Source of the DNA: Terasakiella sp033100395
GTDB lineage: Bacteria > Pseudomonadota > Alphaproteobacteria > Rhodospirillales > Terasakiellaceae
NCBI RefSeq assembly: GCF_033100395.1
Contig: NZ_JAWLVJ010000021.1
Location: 1 to 64,000 of the forward strand
Direction: 5' to 3'
Length of the DNA: 64,000 nucleotides
Positions 39,550 to 47,563 of the stretch are shown here, piece after piece; the first letter of the stretch is position 1, and each line of letters begins with the position of its first letter. Below the pieces are notes generated by a model that was not told the origin of the DNA, searched no databases, and saw only the letters and a program-made list of their open reading frames with translations. The position numbers were made by a program, and so were the translations under genes.

Positions 39550-40503
39550 ATGGCCATAAGTGCAGTCATTCTTTGCGCGGGAGAAGCCACACGCTGGCAT
39601 CAAAGTCCGCACATGCCAAAACAACTGGTTATGCTGGGGGGAGAAGCCCTCCTTCATCGCAGTGTTCGTTTGTTGAAAGAAAACGGCGTTTCTCAGATAA
39701 CGGTTGTGGCACTTGACGAGCGGTTACGTGTTGAGGGGTGTGACTTTTTTTCTCCCGCAGACCACCTCTGGATTGTGGAAACTTTAAAATCCAGTGAAAG
39801 CCTGTGGGCGGAGCGAACCATCATTTTGCTGGGTGATGTCTATTATTCAGAAGCTGCCATGGCGCAGATTGTTGGGAATTCAGAAGAAGTCACTTTCTTT
39901 GGCAGGGAAGGGCCGAGCCCGATTACGTTAAGTTCGTCCGGGGAGCTGTTTGCGCTTTCATTTCAATCTTCGTTTCAGCGGCGATTAAAAGTGATCCTGA
40001 GCGAGGTGATTGAAAAGGCAAAACAGGGAAAATGGGGGAAGTTGTGGGATGTCTATGGTCGTATCGCAGGGCCTGAAGATGTGAATTTCAAAACTGCGGT
40101 AAAAGAGATTGAGAGGGTTTATTTCCATCGTATCTATGATTTAACCGAAGATGTGGATACGGTTGAAGAATTCAAGACCTTGCAGGCCGTGCACGGGTTC
40201 TGGCAGAAATGGCAGGTACGTTCATTGAATGAGGTGGTGCAAAATCCAGTCTGTTTAGCAGCTTATTTTGATTTTGGGAAATCTCTGTTCAATCGTCCTT
40301 CCTATGAGCAGGCCCTCGGCGTGTTCGATACTATCCTGAGAGTGCAGCCGGATCATACTGAGTGTAAATCCTTATTGGGACTGGACGAGCAAAGCACTCT
40401 TGACTTTTCGGCCTTTAAATCAGATGCAGAGGAAGAAAACCTGATCGTATCTGCGGCGGCTAATTATATACGTGAAATTGGACCGCGCACGCTCATGCTG
40501 TAG
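39550..40503 (+). CDS. MobA-like nucleotidyltransferase domain protein
   Basis: 317 residues from the ATG at 39550 (GGAGG 12 bases upstream). The first 130 residues form a nucleotide-sugar-type Rossmann fold: S-A-V-I-L-C-A-G-E-A-T-R-W, then M-P-K-Q-L-V-M-L-G-G near 27 and I-I-L-L-G-D-V-Y-Y with the metal-binding Asp near 97. The C-terminal third is TPR-like (A-L-G-V-F-D-T-I-L-R-V-Q-P-D-H). It could activate a sugar or polyol for a surface polymer. The gene lies directly outside the prophage and is intact. Confidence 0.7.
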   Translation: MAISAVILCAGEATRWHQSPHMPKQLVMLGGEALLHRSVRLLKENGVSQITVVALDERLRVEGCDFFSPADHLWIVETLKSSESLWAERTIILLGDVYYSEAAMAQIVGNSEEVTFFGREGPSPITLSSSGELFALSFQSSFQRRLKVILSEVIEKAKQGKWGKLWDVYGRIAGPEDVNFKTAVKEIERVYFHRIYDLTEDVDTVEEFKTLQAVHGFWQKWQVRSLNEVVQNPVCLAAYFDFGKSLFNRPSYEQALGVFDTILRVQPDHTECKSLLGLDEQSTLDFSAFKSDAEEENLIVSAAANYIREIGPRTLML

Positions 40504-40813
40504 CTCAGGTTTTTCAAGCTGCGCAGCGATTATGGCGATATGATCGCAGGAAGGTGCGGGTATCTGTTGCAGGCCCTGATTGAGGGGGAAACCATCAGCG
40601 ATAGTGATTTATTGTCTCTCGTTCTTGTTTTGCGTACCGAGAAAATAGATTTCACTGCCTGTGTTCGGCCAAATCCGAACGCGGACGGGTAACGCGACAC
40701 GCTCCAAAATTCTGGATGACTTGCTGGTGTTGTTTCAATTGCCGGGTTTCGGTTATCAGGTCCGTAGGGATAAAGAGGATGGCAATTATCTGGATTTAGG
40801 CCGAGGCCTCTAA
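40504..40813 (+). pseudogene. Frameshifted coding remnant
   Basis: From 40504 one frame stays open to TAA at 40690 (after the ATG at 40540: G-Y-L-L-Q-A-L-I-E-G-E-T-I-S). The frame shifted by +1 opens near 40650 and continues with plausible coding sequence (K-I-L-D-D-L-L-V-L-F-Q-L-P-G-F-G-Y-Q-V-R) to TAA at 40811. Together they read as one protein of about 100 residues broken by a single shift. The first frame is also in register with the preceding gene beyond its TAG stop. The end overlaps the convergent gene by 18 bases. Family not recognised. Confidence 0.5.
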
Positions 40814-41386
40814 CTGGCGCGCCAGATTTTCACGGGCTTGCTGGAGGCGCAGCATTTTGTTGATGAGCTCGGGCGTGTTGCCTTCTTTTTCCATCCGGCG
40901 TTTCAGCTTCTTGGCTTTTTTGCGCAGACCCTTGGCGCGTTCTTCCAGTTCTTTGTGATCGGCTTTCTTGACCTGTTTCAGCGCTTTCTCGTAGCCTTCC
41001 TTGTCGGTTGGACGGGCACTGCCGACGCTGTCTGCGGACAGCAAGATCGTGATGGAAGCGATCTGGCCGTTGCCTTTCACGTCCAGAATGCAAACGGAAA
41101 ACCGTTCCCCATCCAGCACGCCGATCATGCAGGGGTAGGCCTTGGCATCCGGCAAATCAATGATGGCATCGATCATGGTCAGGCTCTGGCCCTGGCTTGA
41201 AAGACGTTTAAACATCTTGTGGGTGCGGTTCATGATCTGTTGTTTGCCGATGATGGTCGGTTGGGTTTGGCGGGCAAATACGACTTCCTGCGCATCCAGC
41301 ATGCCTGCCAGTCCCATCAGGTCACGCGCATTAAAGCGTTTTACATATTCTTTTGTGGTTTCAACCGCTTTTACGAGATTTGCCAT
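40796..41386 (-). CDS. SnoaL/NTF2-like protein with C-terminal coiled coil
   Basis: 196 residues from the ATG at 41386, preceded by AGGAC; a longer frame from 41446 has no site. Residues 1-120 fit an NTF2-like (SnoaL) cone fold (E-Y-V-K-R-F-N-A-R-D-L-M-G-L-A, then V-F-A-R-Q-T-Q-P-T-I-I-G). From residue 130 it is a Lys/Glu-rich coiled coil. NTF2-like domains bind small ligands or catalyse simple reactions, so function is open. Convergent with the frameshifted remnant. Confidence 0.6.
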   Translation of the reverse strand: MANLVKAVETTKEYVKRFNARDLMGLAGMLDAQEVVFARQTQPTIIGKQQIMNRTHKMFKRLSSQGQSLTMIDAIIDLPDAKAYPCMIGVLDGERFSVCILDVKGNGQIASITILLSADSVGSARPTDKEGYEKALKQVKKADHKELEERAKGLRKKAKKLKRRMEKEGNTPELINKMLRLQQARENLARQLEASA

Positions 41387-41483
41387 GCTGGTCCTACGTA
41401 TAATTACTTGCTTATGTGAAGTGCCGTTCTTTGAATGATAAGTCAAGTTTCGATCGTGGTGATTGTATCTATCTATCTATCTG

Positions 41484-43619
41484 TTAAATCTTATAGGCAA
41501 TCCGCAGGTTGCCCCAGTGGCGTTCCCGGATGAAGATCGGGGCATCGACTTCTTTGAGCAAAATCCGGTCATTCCCCACAACCCGATCATAGGTCTGGAT
41601 CAGGCATGATGTGGTGTTACGCGACGCGCGCAGGCCTGCCGGGTCATCAAAGATACGGCGGTTGCGTGAATTTGCATCATTCCAGACCGGATCATCGCCT
41701 TGCGGTTTGGAATATTCTTCATTGTGGGTGGGCAGGAAACCCGATCGGGCCACAGCTGCGGCAAAGACAATATCCGGCAGACGTTTACGCAGGGCTTCCT
41801 GAATTTCCGGCAGATATTCATCGGTGATATTCAGATATTTGGTTGTGAATTGTTCCGGGTTGGAATTGGGGATGGTCTGGAAATCGATATCAAAGAAGTC
41901 TTCAATATCAATTTTCTTTTTGGCAATTGCATCTTCAAAGGCACTGGAAATGCGCACAGCCCCTTCAACCGCCAGATCAGAATAGGCCGCATCATGCTGA
42001 CGGACCTTTTCAAGAATATCGACCACCTGGCCCGTCTGATTTTCGCTGATATTGACAAAGGCTACGTTGATCATGCGATCATTGATGTCGCGGATATCGG
42101 CTGTGATGGTGCCCAAGTCCGCATTGCTGATCTCGCACGGTCCTTTTTGCAAGGTGGGTTCTGGCTGGTGCAGGCGTAAGGAGGTCCCACCGATACCCAG
42201 GTCCGCCATACTGGCCTGATAGGTTTTGCCGCTGCTTTTGATCTGGATCAGCATGCCCATTGGGGTGCGGTCATATTCACGACGGTTGCCCGCCATGGAT
42301 GATCTGAGCAGGACGCGCATGGCGTTGCTGAGGCCTTCTACATCGCGCACCACATTGCTGGAAATATTGGTGACTTTTCGCGCCATTTCCTGAGAGGCCA
42401 CATTGCTTTCTGTCACTGTTTCCATGGTTTCGGTTACCTGGTGGGTATTGTCAGAAGCAACCGTTGCACTGCCGCTGATTTCCGATGTGGCGGCATATTG
42501 TTGTTCGGTGGCTTCGGTGATGCTGGACACATTGGACCCGATTTCCTGGATCAGGTTATTGACGGCTTCAATCTCGCGCGCGGCATGGTCGGTTGCGGTT
42601 TGAATTTCCGTTGCCTGCCGATTTACTTGTTCGATGGCTTTTTCGGTTTCTGCAGCCAGACTTTTGACTTCATTTGCCACAACGGCAAATCCTTTGCCGG
42701 CTTCACCAGCACGGGCGGCTTCGATGGTGGCGTTTAGCGCGAGCATACGGGTTTGGGAGGCCACGTTCTGTATTAGGGCGACAACGCTTGAAATTTCCAT
42801 CGCTTTTTCTTCCAGGCTTTTGACCTTTTCCTGGCTGAGGCGGGACTGTTCAATGGCACGTTGCGCCAGGTCATCTGAAGATTGGACCTGACCTGCGATA
42901 TTTTTGCTGGAGGCATCTAACTCTTCTGTCGCGGCAGCAACGGTTTGGATGGACTGGAAAGTCTGATTGATGGACTCGTTTGCGCTTTCGACCTGGGTTT
43001 CAAGGTTTTGTTGGGCGGTGTTTAGATATTCAACGCTTTCCTGCATCAGGCTGGTTTGGTCGGATACGCTCTGGATTGTGCCGTCGGCTTCACGCAAAAT
43101 CTGGTTGGACATATTCAACAACTGATCACGCAGTTTTCTGTTTTCGCCGCGCTGAATATAAGTGGTCAGGGCCAGGTCAATATCCAGACAGACTGTTTTC
43201 AGCATGGATGAGATTTTCTTTGAAACCTTGGGTGCTTTAACCCGGTTTTTTTTGAGCGACGCTTCGATCAGTCTTTCGATCAGAAAGAAATAGCCGCCCA
43301 GATACCATCTTGGTTCCAGCCCGATGACCTCATGCACATTCCCGATCTGAATGGCGCGCGAGACATAGGCTTCTGAATATTCCCCGCTGAACAGATTTTC
43401 CCAATGGCCCAACTGTGCCTGGGTCAAGGTGGTGGTATCTGAATTGGCCGAGATGATCCCTTCGGTGGCTTCATATTGGCCCAGATGATTGTAAAAGGCG
43501 CCGATAATGTCCGGCAGGTCATCTTTAATCTCCTTAAAGAAGGCGTTCATCTCGCTTTTTGCTTCATCATCGATGCGCAAAAAATCCAGTCGGTTGTGAA
43601 TGTCGGTATCGTCGCTCAT
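41484..43619 (-). CDS. Globin-coupled methyl-accepting chemotaxis protein with PilZ domain
   Basis: 711 residues and no membrane segment. Residues 10-175 form a globin-coupled sensor (protoglobin/HemAT-like) with the likely haem ligand His96 in I-G-N-V-H-E-V-I-G-L. The MCP signalling region spans about 190-440, with its tip around 285-325 (T-R-M-L-A-L-N-A-T-I-E-A-A-R). A PilZ domain follows at about 447-545 (R-R-E-Y-D-R then D-L-G-I-G-G). The C-terminus ends R-H-W-G-N-L-R-I-A-Y, as in many alphaproteobacterial receptors. It would signal oxygen or NO, and cyclic-di-GMP, to CheA. Confidence 0.9.
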   Translation of the reverse strand: MSDDTDIHNRLDFLRIDDEAKSEMNAFFKEIKDDLPDIIGAFYNHLGQYEATEGIISANSDTTTLTQAQLGHWENLFSGEYSEAYVSRAIQIGNVHEVIGLEPRWYLGGYFFLIERLIEASLKKNRVKAPKVSKKISSMLKTVCLDIDLALTTYIQRGENRKLRDQLLNMSNQILREADGTIQSVSDQTSLMQESVEYLNTAQQNLETQVESANESINQTFQSIQTVAAATEELDASSKNIAGQVQSSDDLAQRAIEQSRLSQEKVKSLEEKAMEISSVVALIQNVASQTRMLALNATIEAARAGEAGKGFAVVANEVKSLAAETEKAIEQVNRQATEIQTATDHAAREIEAVNNLIQEIGSNVSSITEATEQQYAATSEISGSATVASDNTHQVTETMETVTESNVASQEMARKVTNISSNVVRDVEGLSNAMRVLLRSSMAGNRREYDRTPMGMLIQIKSSGKTYQASMADLGIGGTSLRLHQPEPTLQKGPCEISNADLGTITADIRDINDRMINVAFVNISENQTGQVVDILEKVRQHDAAYSDLAVEGAVRISSAFEDAIAKKKIDIEDFFDIDFQTIPNSNPEQFTTKYLNITDEYLPEIQEALRKRLPDIVFAAAVARSGFLPTHNEEYSKPQGDDPVWNDANSRNRRIFDDPAGLRASRNTTSCLIQTYDRVVGNDRILLKEVDAPIFIRERHWGNLRIAYKI

Positions 43620-43763
43620 GGGTCAGCCAGCCTCACTATTTATGTTCGGGGTTTATGTATGATGTTTTTGTTACCCGGTTATTTCAATTTGTAATGTCTT
43701 AAAGAAATCGCATTGAAGTGTGTTGTATTGTGGCGACAAAAGCAACAGAGATAAATAGGGAGG

Positions 43764-43784
43764 ACCCCTTACTACAGAAGGGGT
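43764..43784. terminator. Hairpin between receptor gene and PPTase gene
   Basis: ACCCCTT pairs perfectly with AAGGGGT across a seven-base loop, in the 197-base gap between the start of the receptor gene and the end of the PPTase gene. No T-run follows on minus. It may end the PPTase transcript. No other feature is visible in 43620-43816. Confidence 0.5.
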
Positions 43785-43816
43785 ATATGGCTGAGATAAA
43801 ACACAATTTTTTGTGT

Positions 43817-44446
43817 TTAGCTGTCGGTTTTTTGTTGGAATTCATCTGTAAATCCTTCCACCCATTTTCCATCAGGTGTAAAGGTGGCGATGACATAATC
43901 GTTTTCAAAGGCTGTGTTAAATCTCGGGTCGGTCAGTGCGCCCCTTGCGATTTGGTAGCAGAGTTTCGCTTTCGAAAAATCCAGCCCCTGCCCCGACGCT
44001 TTGCCATAGGCTTCATTCAATGTCCAGAATTTGTAGGCGCACAAGAGGCCGCCACTAAAATCTGGATAGAAGTTTGAAACCAGTTTTAGAATGTCACGGT
44101 CAGGATCGCAAAATTCGGTATCAATGCCAATCGGTCCGTCGTCACTCAGGGCGATACAAACCAGGTTTTGCGAGTGGCTGATGGATGCCCACAGGTGAAT
44201 TTCTGCAGTTTGGAGGTGAAGAAGGATTTCACCGTTTTCTCCGGTGCTAATTTTCAGGTCCTGTGATCTGGTTTGCCAGTATTTTTGAAAGACAAACCGA
44301 ATAAGGTAACGGGCTGTAAGGCTTTGCTGCTTTCGGTGGTTTTTTTTAAATCTCCGGGCGTATAGAATATCTTCTTCCTCACACCACTGCGCAATCCGTT
44401 CAGTGGTCTTCGGGTCTGTCAGATATGTCCTTGCGATCTTAAGCAT
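43817..44446 (-). CDS. 4-prime-phosphopantetheinyl transferase (Sfp type)
   Basis: 209 residues. The family motifs are S-I-S-H-S near residue 88, G-I-D-T-E at 107-111 with metal-binding Asp109 and Glu111, and W-T-L-N-E-A-Y-G-K at 141-149, matching W-x-x-K-E-A-x-x-K with Asn in place of the first Lys. It transfers the phosphopantetheine arm to acyl carrier proteins, here the two ACPs of the aryl polyene cluster, from which it diverges. Gene is intact. Confidence 0.88.
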   Translation of the reverse strand: MLKIARTYLTDPKTTERIAQWCEEEDILYARRFKKNHRKQQSLTARYLIRFVFQKYWQTRSQDLKISTGENGEILLHLQTAEIHLWASISHSQNLVCIALSDDGPIGIDTEFCDPDRDILKLVSNFYPDFSGGLLCAYKFWTLNEAYGKASGQGLDFSKAKLCYQIARGALTDPRFNTAFENDYVIATFTPDGKWVEGFTDEFQQKTDS

Positions 44447-44499
44447 GTGGCTTTCTTATCACGCTCTTGTCTTAGACTGAATGATTAATAATATCACCC

Positions 44500-44528
44500 T
44501 TGACCAAAGGGGTATTAATCGGTTTATT
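44500..44528 (+). promoter_or_regulatory. Predicted promoter of aryl polyene operon
   Basis: TTGACC (44500-44505) and TTTATT (44523-44528) are separated by 17 bp, 38 bases upstream of the first ATG of the operon. It lies in the divergent gap with the phosphopantetheinyl transferase gene. Confidence 0.5.
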
Positions 44529-44565
44529 GGACGACCTATGATTGGTTTTCGGGAAGAATAATAAT

Positions 44566-44976
44566 ATGAACAAGTTTTTTAAACGTGGTCTGTTATCTGT
44601 ATTTGTTTGCTTGTTGCTGACAGGTTGCTTTGGGCGCATCCAGCCACTTTATTCGGTTTATAATCACCCTGTTCCGTCGTCTGCTGATTTTATGTCTTTG
44701 CGTGAAATCAGCGAAGTGATTGAACTGTCGGCGGTCAACCGTAAATGGTTGGTGGAAGAGCAATATCCCGGCCTTTTGACCCTGACGTTCCGTAAGAAAA
44801 CGCATATGGCAGTTGTGGAAGTGTCATTTGATCAGTCCAATTATTCCATCAAATATGTGAACAGCACGCATCTGCTTTATAACGGTACGACAATTCACCG
44901 TAACTATAACCGCTGGGTTGCCAATCTGGAACGTGACATCGAAATGAACCTCCAGAAAGCAGCGATCAGCCGCTAA
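44566..44976 (+). CDS. Lipoprotein, first gene of aryl polyene operon
   Basis: 136 residues from the ATG at 44566. Signal M-N-K-F-F-K-R-G-L-L-S-V-F-V-C-L-L-L-T-G-C with lipobox L-T-G-C. The mature part is about 115 residues with several Tyr and Asn and no recognised catalytic motif. Small lipoproteins often open aryl polyene clusters and may help in outer-membrane placement. Ends 5 bases before the chain-length-factor gene. Confidence 0.7.
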   Translation: MNKFFKRGLLSVFVCLLLTGCFGRIQPLYSVYNHPVPSSADFMSLREISEVIELSAVNRKWLVEEQYPGLLTLTFRKKTHMAVVEVSFDQSNYSIKYVNSTHLLYNGTTIHRNYNRWVANLERDIEMNLQKAAISR

Positions 44977-44981
44977 AGCGC

Positions 44982-45701
44982 ATGTCTCTGTCATTTAGCG
45001 TAACAAACTGGGCTGCATGGGGCGCGGGTCTCGAAACACGGGACGACTGGCTTTCATCGCAGCCTTTAGTTTTATCTGATGATGTTAATGCGTCTCCAAA
45101 CATTAAAGACCTGCCGATGATGTTACGACGTCGCCTCAGTCACCTGGGGCGTATGGTTATGCGGGTGACCCATGATCTGGAGATGGAAGACAGCCTGCCG
45201 CTTGTCTTTTCTTCGCGCTATGGAGAAAGTGATCAGACGGTAAAGTTGCTGGAATCCCTCTCGGTCAAAGAGCCCTTGTCCCCGACCATTTTCAGCATGT
45301 CGGTTCACAACGGTCTGGCAGGCCTGTTTTCCATCACGACAAGAAACAAACAGCCCCATACCGCGATTTCAGCAGGTGCCGCCAGTTTTTGTAACGGTTT
45401 GCTGGAGGCTTGCGCGATGTTGCAGGTCAATCCTGAACAACCTGTTTTGCTGGTTCATTATGATGGTCCCCTATCGGATTTTTATGAGAACTTTGGTGAT
45501 GAACGGGTGAAACCGATGGCTTTGGCACTGCGGCTGGAAAAGACAGGTAGAGACCCTCTGTCTTTTGCTGCTGTCAAGAATGTCGAAGCTGATTCTAAAG
45601 AAGATGCCGCTTTAAGCTTCATGGATTATCTTCTGAAAAATAAAAAAAGCTGGTCATGGAATGACGGGCGCACACAATGGAATAGTAGTTATGCTGGATA
45701 A
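44982..45701 (+). CDS. apeC: Beta-ketoacyl synthase-like chain length factor (ApeC type)
   Basis: 239 residues, far shorter than a full ketosynthase. It fits the beta-ketoacyl-synthase-like N-terminal family (PF13723): S-R-Y-G-E near residue 78, S-P-T-I-F-S-M-S-V-H-N-G-L-A-G near 100 and H-T-A-I-S-A-G-A-A-S, where ketosynthases have their catalytic Cys. Grammbitter and co-workers showed ApeC-type proteins pair with the ApeO ketosynthase to set chain length. The symbol is assigned by domain and gene order. Confidence 0.83.
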   Translation: MSLSFSVTNWAAWGAGLETRDDWLSSQPLVLSDDVNASPNIKDLPMMLRRRLSHLGRMVMRVTHDLEMEDSLPLVFSSRYGESDQTVKLLESLSVKEPLSPTIFSMSVHNGLAGLFSITTRNKQPHTAISAGAASFCNGLLEACAMLQVNPEQPVLLVHYDGPLSDFYENFGDERVKPMALALRLEKTGRDPLSFAAVKNVEADSKEDAALSFMDYLLKNKKSWSWNDGRTQWNSSYAG

Positions 45702-46464
45702 ATTAAATTATCTGCAGCGATTGATTTTTACGGGTCTTGCCTTCGCCTCTTTCAGTCTGGGGGGGCTGTTGCTGACCCTGACTGTTTTTCCGGTCATTGC
45801 GATCTGTTCAGGTGCGGAAGAAAAACGCATCAATCGCACACGCCGGATGATCCATCTGTGTTTTCGTCTGTTTGTTTTTATGCTGCGCATCACAGGCATT
45901 CTGGATTGTGAAGTTTATGAACGCGAACGTCTGAAAACAGCCAATGGCCGCCTGGTGGTGGCAAACCACCCCACCTTGCTGGATGTGGTGTTTTTGATCT
46001 CCATGATGCCGAAAGCCCAATGTATCGTGAAACATGAGCTTTGGGACAGCAAGTATCTGGGCGGTGTGATGCGTGCGGCGGGTTATATCCGCAACGATGG
46101 CGATCCGGAAGCTTTGTTTGAACAGTGCAAACGCGCGATTGAACTGGGCCATGATATCGTGGTCTTCCCCGAAGGCACACGTACCGTGCCGGGCAAGGAC
46201 CTGAAATTTCAGCGTGGCTTTGCCAATATCGCAGCCCTGGTGCCTTGTGATATTCAGCCAGTGACCATATCATGTGTGCCGCCCAGTCTGGCAAAGGGGC
46301 AGAAGTGGTATGAAATTCCGCCGAAAAAGATGCAGTTCAATTTCTGGGTGGAAGAACAACTGGACATTCAGGCATATTTAGGCCATCAACCTCGATCAAA
46401 AGCCGTCAGACAGCTGACAAGAGAATTAGAACAACATTACTGTGGAAAAATGTCTCATGGATGA
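45691..46464 (+). CDS. apeD: 1-acyl-glycerol-3-phosphate-type acyltransferase (ApeD type)
   Basis: 257 residues from the ATG at 45691, which overlaps the previous gene by 11 bases; an earlier start lies inside that gene. One N-terminal membrane segment, then the LPLAT motifs N-H-P-T-L-L-D (H-x4-D) near residue 90 and F-P-E-G-T-R near 165. It probably transfers the polyene acyl chain onto a lipid-type acceptor in the inner membrane. Confidence 0.88.
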   Translation: MLDKLNYLQRLIFTGLAFASFSLGGLLLTLTVFPVIAICSGAEEKRINRTRRMIHLCFRLFVFMLRITGILDCEVYERERLKTANGRLVVANHPTLLDVVFLISMMPKAQCIVKHELWDSKYLGGVMRAAGYIRNDGDPEALFEQCKRAIELGHDIVVFPEGTRTVPGKDLKFQRGFANIAALVPCDIQPVTISCVPPSLAKGQKWYEIPPKKMQFNFWVEEQLDIQAYLGHQPRSKAVRQLTRELEQHYCGKMSHG

Positions 46465-46717
46465 ATTAGAATTGGAACTCAAGAAGCTGATCATTGAAGC
46501 CTTGAACCTTGAAGATATTGAACCGACAGAGATTGACAGTGAAGAACGCCTCTTTGTTGAAGGTTTAGGTCTGGATTCTATTGATGCATTGGAACTGGGT
46601 ATGGAAATTCAGAAGAAATATGGCATTAAGATCAATTCTGAGACGGAAAATATCAAAACCCACTTTGCCTCTGTTGCAAATCTGGCAAAATTCATCACTG
46701 CGGAAAAGGAGGGCTAA
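46457..46717 (+). CDS. apeE: Acyl carrier protein (ApeE type)
   Basis: 86 residues from the ATG at 46457. The attachment motif is G-L-D-S-I-D-A-L near residue 37, whose Ser takes the phosphopantetheine arm. Acidic and helical, as ACPs are. Overlaps the end of the acyltransferase gene by eight bases. Confidence 0.9.
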   Translation: MDELELELKKLIIEALNLEDIEPTEIDSEERLFVEGLGLDSIDALELGMEIQKKYGIKINSETENIKTHFASVANLAKFITAEKEG

Positions 46718-46720
46718 GTT

Positions 46721-46969
46721 ATGCTGAGCCGCGAAGAAATTTCCGATAAGCTGAATGAATATCTGCAAGACCTGTTTGAAGTCCCCGAAGAAGACATCAC
46801 ACCGGATGCGTTGCTGTTTGAAGACCTGGATCTGGACAGCATTGATGCTGTTGACCTGGTGGTAAAACTGCAGGAACTGACAGGCAAGAAAATTCCACCG
46901 GAAGAATTCAAGACGGTGCGGACCGTTAATGACATCGTGGAACGTGTACACGCGCTGGTGTCTGAATAA
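46721..46969 (+). CDS. apeF: Acyl carrier protein (ApeF type)
   Basis: 82 residues, with attachment motif D-L-D-S-I-D-A-V near residue 37. It follows the first ACP with a 3-base gap. Two ACPs in tandem are standard in aryl polyene clusters and may carry different steps of chain start and extension. Confidence 0.9.
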   Translation: MLSREEISDKLNEYLQDLFEVPEEDITPDALLFEDLDLDSIDAVDLVVKLQELTGKKIPPEEFKTVRTVNDIVERVHALVSE

Positions 46970-46975
46970 CGTCCG

Positions 46976-47563
46976 ATGAAACCGGGTGTTAAAGTTAAGC
47001 CACTGGTGGTGTTGCTGACCCTGTTGGGTCTTGCCTATCCGTTTGCGGTTTATTTTGGCCTGCAGGTTTTCTCTCCGCTTACCATTGCCTTTTGCCTGTT
47101 GGGTTTCCTTGCCATCCGCCTGTTTGTGCAGTGGCGGGAAAAAAAGCAGATGATTGAAATGGTCGCTTTGGTGCTGACCCTCATCTGTGTTGCCGTTCTG
47201 ATGGTGGTGGATCAGATGCTGGCGGTGAAATCCTATCCGGTGGCGTTGAGCCTCAGTCTGGCGGCGGTCTTTTCTTATTCTGTGCTGCATCCGCCGACTT
47301 TCATTGAACGGTTTGCCCGCCTGTTAGAGCCGAACCTGAACGAAAAGGGTGTGCGCTATACGCGGAAAGTCACCGTGGTCTGGATTGGGTTCTTTATCGT
47401 AAATGCCAGTATTTCAGCGGGCACGGCTCTCTATGGGGACCTGGATGTCTGGACCTTTTATAACGGATTTCTCTCTTATATTTTCATCGGTGTTGTGATG
47501 GGGATTGAATTGCTGGTGCGTCAATTTGTGAAAAAGCAACATGTGGGAACTGCCCATGATTGA
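46976..47563 (+). CDS. apeG: COG4648-like membrane protein (ApeG type)
   Basis: 195 residues with about six predicted membrane segments (near residues 10-31, 34-52, 60-77, 84-98, 123-143 and 151-173). It matches the conserved membrane protein found between the ACP and AMP-ligase genes of aryl polyene clusters. Its role in handling the lipid is unknown. Confidence 0.78.
   Translation: MKPGVKVKPLVVLLTLLGLAYPFAVYFGLQVFSPLTIAFCLLGFLAIRLFVQWREKKQMIEMVALVLTLICVAVLMVVDQMLAVKSYPVALSLSLAAVFSYSVLHPPTFIERFARLLEPNLNEKGVRYTRKVTVVWIGFFIVNASISAGTALYGDLDVWTFYNGFLSYIFIGVVMGIELLVRQFVKKQHVGTAHD

Noticed and set aside
41467..41482. Short (ATCT)4 tandem repeat next to the receptor gene stop
   Set aside because: Only four units, outside coding sequence and without an obvious promoter; too short to claim phase variation.
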